Shown piece by piece: positions 60,701 to 64,000 of a stretch of DNA of 64,000 nt. Source of the DNA: Hofstenia miamia (Eukaryota > Xenacoelomorpha > Acoela); NCBI GenBank assembly GCA_004352715.1, contig SCFE01000116.1, positions 454,111 to 518,110 of the forward strand. Direction: 5' to 3'. The notes beneath the pieces are model-generated. The model was not told where the DNA came from. It saw only the letters and a program-made list of their open reading frames with translations, and did no database searches. Each line of letters begins with the position of its first letter. Position 1 is the first letter of the stretch. Both the position numbers and the translations under genes were made by a program.

Positions 60701-62728
60701 TATGTATTTGGACTTGAAAATCCTATATATTAATCAAAAAGGGTGTACATGTTAATTATATTTATGGCTAAAAGCTAGTATACCAAGGATTATTTAAAAG
60801 TACTACAGCAAGAAATTATTTACATTTCTAAAGGCGACGGTAAATGCCCCCAAGTATGCCACAATACCCGAACCAATCAAAACATCACCAGTAACATTAA
60901 TGTATCTAAATAATTGAAGATGAATGTCTATGTAAACAAACAAAAATCACTGTTATTAATGATTGATATGTTCGCCTTTCAATACCTCTTGGAAAGTTCA
61001 GTAGCATTCGCGCTCCATCGATCTTTTTCACCTCCAAGCCCACCGATGAGCTTTTCTGCTCGTTCCAGTTTCTTCTTACAGAGATCAATGTTAAATTCTA
61101 AGTCTTGCTTTTTATTTGTCATTGCTTCAAACTCATCTTTGAGACGCTGCAGTTTATCAACAATCTATAAGATATTGAATGTGAAACCAATTTCTGAATT
61201 AACAATGCCTACCCCTTGCAGTTCTCTTTGTTTCAATTCTAACTGCTTCATTTGCACTTGGAGTTCAGCTTCGGCTTCGGCTAGTTTAATTTTCTTGGGC
61301 GCAACTACCTAGTAATTAGAAGTATTTACAGCTTTATCAAGCTTGGGAAGTGCAGAATGAAATAATAAATTGAGGCAAAATGACTGTCAAATAACTAGAT
61401 CTGTTCTATAAATTGACGGATAATTGATAATTGACGTAGCAAGTTTAAAATTGATTGACAATTGATTGTCTCTTGCTATTGCATACCTTAGCAACACGAT
61501 CGTAAACCTCCATTGCTAGAACCCATTTGCAGAGACCTTCGCAAGCCTTTGACACACTTCTGATAATGTCAGGGTTAAATTGAGGATGACCAACAAATTT
61601 ATCTCGAATCTTCTTCATAACAGCAGCAGCAATATTGTCGCGGTCGTATGTTTTCAATGAATCCAAAAATTTCATATCACTCAGGATTTTCTGAGAAGGA
61701 CCCCAGTAGTCTTCAACCATCTTACCACTGCCAGAGGGGTCTGGTTTACTAAAATAAATTTTCATGCTTTTCGTATGAATCTTTTACACAATTCATTATG
61801 TCAAAAAAATAACTGTAGAAAATTTCAAAAGTGCAAAACCCTGTTACCGTTCTGGCTTGCTTCCCTTCATTATGCAAACGGCTTCCATTACCAACTTGAC
61901 CTGCTCAGGAGGATGCTTCATTGACTTCACCTCAGTAATATCAGCAGGCTTCAATGTATTCAATGCCGCCAAAGCGCTCTAAAATTATAATAAATAAATT
62001 TATACCACAGATATAAATGCAAAAACTTACACATATTATTAAATTTTACTCACATTAAGTGCAGGCATCGCTTCTGCTAAGTCAGCCTCACATTCGTCTT
62101 TAATTGATTGTGCAGCATTTGCAGCCTCATTAGCAATGGCTTCGTCTGCCGCAACGATTTCTTTCTTTGCATCAACTTCAACCGTATCTGATTCAATTTT
62201 CACCATCATTTTATCTGTTTCTTCAGATGTCTTTTCCAATTCAGGTTTCAAAGCTTCTAATTCTTTTTGCATAACAGCGACCTATATTTTAATGCAGCTT
62301 GACTTTTGATTAACGAATCAAAAAGAGAATCATATTTGAAACGGAAAATCATTGTACCTGTGAAGACGCAAAAGCTAGCTTCTCAAGACCACTTTGGTAA
62401 CGGTATTTCATTTGCATGATTTCTTCTCTCTTTTGGTTTAGCAACTTTTTGAATGTTAAAATCAACTCCAAATATGAAGTAGGAGTGACATAGTTATGAC
62501 GACGAAGCACATCATAATATCTAAAAAATTTCATTGATTTCCATTTATTTAAGTTGTGAATATGGAAAGTTAAGGTGGTTGAAATTTAGTATACTTTTCA
62601 GAGAGTAAACGGACGCTTTCGTGGAAATATTTGCACATCCAAACTGTTGCCTTACGAACGTTGTCATCCATGTCAATATCTTCAAGAAACTTATTGGCGA
62701 CCATTTCCAATGCATCTTCTGGCCAAGG
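49355..62728 (-). CDS. DNAH7-like: Axonemal dynein heavy chain, C-terminal 1,524 residues
   Basis: Twenty-five exons with GT..AG introns and matching phases give 4,575 coding bases with no stop before TAA at 49355. The protein is the motor ATPase of ciliary inner arms. This part holds the end of AAA4, the antiparallel coiled-coil stalk with the microtubule-binding tip, AAA5, AAA6 and the C-terminal domain. Segments such as [27 protein letters not shown]-type [37 protein letters not shown] and [17 protein letters not shown] point to the DNAH3/7/12 group rather than outer-arm or cytoplasmic chains. It has the group's ending GVALLCQL. The first two-thirds (tail, AAA1-3) lies beyond the right edge or was displaced. 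Exon coordinates are in the next four entries. Confidence 0.95.
49853..50060. other. Assembly gap (168 N) inside (TA)n
   Basis: N at 49864-50031 with TA runs on both sides, in the last dynein intron. Confidence 0.95.
50100..50740 (+). pseudogene. Tc1-like transposase relic, N-terminal half
   Basis: Frames give [15 protein letters not shown] (helix-turn-helix), [40 protein letters not shown] in place of the usual W..V.FSDE, and KVMLWG followed by GIISFNGAG, which matches the VMVWGGIS..G block. It then breaks off at about 50740 where Penelope-like sequence begins. The copy is dead, truncated at 3', and belongs to a different Tc1 lineage from the 14.6-kb element. Confidence 0.65.
50741..51690 (+). 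mobile_element. Penelope-like retroelement, 3' part with GIY-YIG domain
   Basis: Plus frames read [51 protein letters not shown] and [19 protein letters not shown], the RT thumb and linker. After frameshifts comes [18 protein letters not shown] followed by [15 protein letters not shown], a GIY-YIG nuclease start with its CxxC and arginine-containing helix, typical of Penelope-like elements. The RT palm is absent (5' truncation) and there are several stops. Confidence 0.75.
51647..51680 (+). ncRNA. Degenerate hammerhead-ribozyme-like motif
   Basis: TTTGATAAAGATTTTAAATC followed by GAAACCGG resembles a type of hammerhead core (CUGAUGA, stem II, GAAA) that is known to occur in Penelope-like elements. 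The GATTTTAAATC hairpin would be stem II. The core positions CUGAUGA appear as UUUGAUA, so this copy is probably inactive, if the reading is right. Confidence 0.3.
51713..51735. repeat. (TA)n microsatellite
   Basis: TA run at the 3' boundary of the Penelope-like relic. Confidence 0.9.
52080..53480 (-). mobile_element. LINE RT relic in dynein intron
   Basis: Minus-strand blocks from right to left: [11 protein letters not shown] (~53390), [18 protein letters not shown] (~53310), [20 protein letters not shown] (~53120), [14 protein letters not shown] (~52955) and [14 protein letters not shown] (~52850) with the DD pair kept, then thumb LEMNVSKQ and [20 protein letters not shown] (~52410). Frameshifts and stops separate them. 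By its GVPQGGP and YSDDTR blocks it is a relative of the LINE at 29-32.5 kb. It runs in the same direction as the host gene. Confidence 0.75.
53649..53791. mobile_element. 143-bp MITE, Harbinger-like
   Basis: The ends GGCTACGGTTAGACTATG and, inverted, TGCTACGATTAGACTACG pair over about 30 bp, extending to ATTGGT. TAA flanks both sides (53646-53648 and 53792-53794), the duplication expected of PIF/Harbinger elements. No coding capacity. Confidence 0.65.
53795..54997. other. Intronic DNA, no feature seen
   Basis: Part of the last dynein intron. AT-rich, with no recognisable exon or element. Confidence 0.4.
54998..57543 (-). CDS. DNAH7-like: Dynein exons: AAA6 and C-terminal domain
   Basis: Exons 57543-57336, 57230-56980, 56830-56667, 56421-56268, 56164-56036, 55991-55862, 55756-55621, 55575-55365 and 55190-54998. 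Landmarks: [158 protein letters not shown] and [17 protein letters not shown]. At 56667 I placed the donor at GTACGT so that MP joins FSESGVYY. The link is about three residues shorter than usual in the family. The donor at 54998 leaves a phase-1 G that needs a further exon. Confidence 0.92.
57953..60678 (-). CDS. DNAH7-like: Dynein exons: AAA5 and start of AAA6
   Basis: Exons 60678-60360, 60127-59937, 59889-59704, 59408-59166, 58790-58630, 58521-58364 and 58314-57953. Landmarks in order: [149 protein letters not shown] and [17 protein letters not shown]. The 59408-59166 exon ends within the hydrophobic INLYLL helix and the next begins [15 protein letters not shown]. All are intact. Introns are 47-600 bp, the longer ones around 58.8-59.2 kb holding a TA array. 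Confidence 0.93.
60824..62728 (-). CDS. DNAH7-like: Dynein exons: AAA4 end, stalk and microtubule-binding domain
   Basis: Exons 62728-62595, 62520-62358, 62281-62054, 61978-61848, 61748-61487, 61308-61213, 61164-60986 and 60905-60824. They encode [15 protein letters not shown], then [19 protein letters not shown], which starts stalk helix CC1. CC1 continues through [35 protein letters not shown] and the following [25 protein letters not shown] form the microtubule-binding tip. [20 protein letters not shown] to [17 protein letters not shown] is the returning helix CC2, and [17 protein letters not shown] is the strut junction. Length and heptad pattern are normal, with no indel in the stalk. 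Confidence 0.93.
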
Positions 62729-62879
62729 CTAAAAATTCAATTAAAAAAATACCGGAAGCTATATTTTCAATTCGAAAAAAAATAAATTATCTCAAAATAT
62801 AAATTTATTTACAGCGGTTGCATTTCTTCACCTTAGCGAGGCAATTAATTCAATCTTATCATCAAAATTACTCCCTAAA

Positions 62880-63772
62880 GGATCTAGCAAAATTTTGGCT
62901 AATTATATTTTAAGTTTCTTATAATCATAAGCAAAAATTAAATTTTTTTGAAATTCTTAATATTAAAATATGTGATGATGAAACTAAACTAAGTAATTGT
63001 GTAAGATATTTAGGAGATGCTCTAGAAAGCGAATTTAGATTTAACGAATGTCTATATTTAAACTTAAGAAACATATTTATTTTTTTCTTCTACAGCTAGG
63101 AAAAAATTTCATTCTCAATTTATTTCAAAAGATGGCAAAATACTGTGAATGTGGTCAGCCTAATGACATCTACCACGCTCTCAAATGTAAGCTAGGAGGA
63201 TTTACCATCATGAGACACAATGCGGTCAGAGATCTAGAAGCAGAGTTCCTGTCAGAAATCTCCAAGTACGTGGAAATCGACATAAACCTGATTGAACTGA
63301 CCCCCGAAGATATGAACCAAATGAGTGGCAACACTGAGGCCAGTGTTCGACTGGATATTTCTTGTCGCTCATTCTGGGCTACTCTACAGAAACGATGTTC
63401 GATGTGAATATTACCCTTTCAAATGCCCCATCATATCGGAACAGGAATGTTGAGAAAATACTGGAAGAACACCTGAGAGCCAAAAAGGCGGCTTATCAGG
63501 CGCACGTACAGGAAGTGGAACACTCTTCATTCACATCCCTGGTCTTTTCTACAAATGGTGCAATGGGTGAAGTGGCTGTCAGATTCCACTCAGTGCTTGC
63601 AGAAAAACTCAGCGCAAAGACCAACTGCTCGTATGCGGAAGCGATAACATATATACGAAAGCGGCTATCTTTTACTATTCTACGTTCTGCTCTTATAGCG
63701 CTTCATGGAAAAAGGAAAAAGTTCTACCACAAATCATTCCCAATCGGGGAAATTGACATAAATATCATATGA
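62880..63772 (+). pseudogene. Retroelement C-terminal (RLE-like) domain, copy 2
   Basis: The first 180 bp carry a CR1-like thumb remnant (CVRYLGDALESEFRFNE). From 63132 a cleaner segment begins: YCECGQPNDIYHALKCKLGG (a Cys/His knuckle), MRHNAVRDLEAEFL, ASVRLDISCRSFWATLQK. A one-step frameshift near 63395 follows, then MFDVNITLSNAPSYRN, VEHSSFTSLVFSTNGAMG, KLSAKTNCSYAEAITYIRKR and LSFTILRSALIALHGKRKKF, stop at 63772. RLDI and FDV probably supply catalytic acids of a restriction-like nuclease (inference). Codon use and intactness contrast with the AT-rich flanks. It inserted just beyond the last visible dynein exon. Confidence 0.75.
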
Positions 63773-63866
63773 TTACATTTCATCATTTCTATTCTTATTT
63801 ATCATTCCATTGGTTTACTCTACAGTTAATCATCTTTACTCTGGATTACCTTCTTGTCGTCCTTAG

Positions 63867-64000
63867 AACTTTTGTACATTTGGTACATTACTTAAAAAAG
63901 GCCAAAATGTCACCGAGGCATTCTTACACCGGATGATGAGAGAAATTGACAATAACATCAACGGACAAGTAGACAAAGAGGAATTCTTACAGTTGCTGAG
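63867..64000 (+). CDS. EF-hand (calmodulin-like) exon, partial
   Basis: After a pyrimidine-rich tract and AG at 63865-63866 the frame is open to the window edge: FGTLLKKGQNVTEAFLHRMM then REIDNNINGQVDKEEFLQLL. The 12-residue loop D-N-N-I-N-G-Q-V-D-K-E-E (63948-63983) has ligands at positions 1, 3, 5, 7, 9 and 12 and Gly at 6, followed by an F..LL helix. 'L..GQN.TEA.L..M..E.D' is the calmodulin/troponin-C linker pattern, so this is one lobe of a Ca2+-binding protein. The N at positions 3 and 5 is tolerated in the family. It is on the opposite strand to the dynein gene, at the place where upstream dynein exons would be expected. Confidence 0.65.

Noticed and set aside
60914-61312. 132-codon plus-strand ORF
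   Set aside because: Antisense to dynein stalk exons 61308-61213 and 61164-60986; serine-rich composition is the mirror of the glutamate/lysine-rich coiled coil.

Overview
This window is AT-rich nuclear DNA from an animal. It carries split genes with short introns and U-rich TTTAG acceptors, (TA)n microsatellites, many decayed retroelements and DNA transposons, several runs of N, and single-N scaffold joins. A ciliary dynein heavy chain means motile cilia or flagella. The retroelement families look like those common in invertebrates (cnidarians, sponges, lophotrochozoans, crustaceans). I cannot name the species from this sequence. No tRNA, rRNA or CRISPR array was seen.

Three host loci are supported. 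(1) 4025-5762, minus: the 3' part of a TRAF-family signalling adaptor, with an acidic/serine linker, a TRAF-type zinc finger and a complete MATH domain, in five exons whose phases join exactly (337 residues). (2) 49355-62728, minus: the C-terminal 1,524 residues of an axonemal inner-arm dynein heavy chain of the DNAH3/7/12 type, in 25 phase-consistent exons. It runs from the end of AAA4 through the stalk and microtubule-binding domain, AAA5, AAA6 and the C-terminal domain. Its last exon lies 5.5 kb from the previous one, across an intron full of transposons. (3) 63867-64000, plus: an EF-hand (calmodulin-like) exon cut by the window edge. A 257-codon single-exon ORF at 18650-19423 (plus), followed by AATAAA, is a possible fourth gene of unknown function.

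The rest is mostly mobile DNA. 8.4-16.4 kb holds a Tc1-like relic, two related short hAT elements (one with a perfect 8-bp target duplication) and a Tc1 element with doubled termini (IR/DR layout). 20.4-25.0 kb holds LINE pieces and a 1.8-kb hAT. 26.5-32.5 kb holds two LINEs tail-out from each other: a minus-strand one with a restriction-like endonuclease and a plus-strand one with an AP-type endonuclease. 35-48.8 kb holds CR1/Jockey-like LINE copies, C-terminal pieces of a second nuclease-bearing retroelement family, three copies of an unrecognised 'GSSM' protein family, and a set of long repeats centred on a 2.2-kb interrupted palindrome. The dynein 3' intron contains a Tc1 relic, a Penelope-like GIY-YIG relic, a LINE and a small Harbinger-like MITE.

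Single-N joins at 25489, 39122 and 41112 sit beside near-identical direct repeats. They are best read as unmerged haplotype or contig overlaps. One of them records a likely allelic deletion of about 1 kb.
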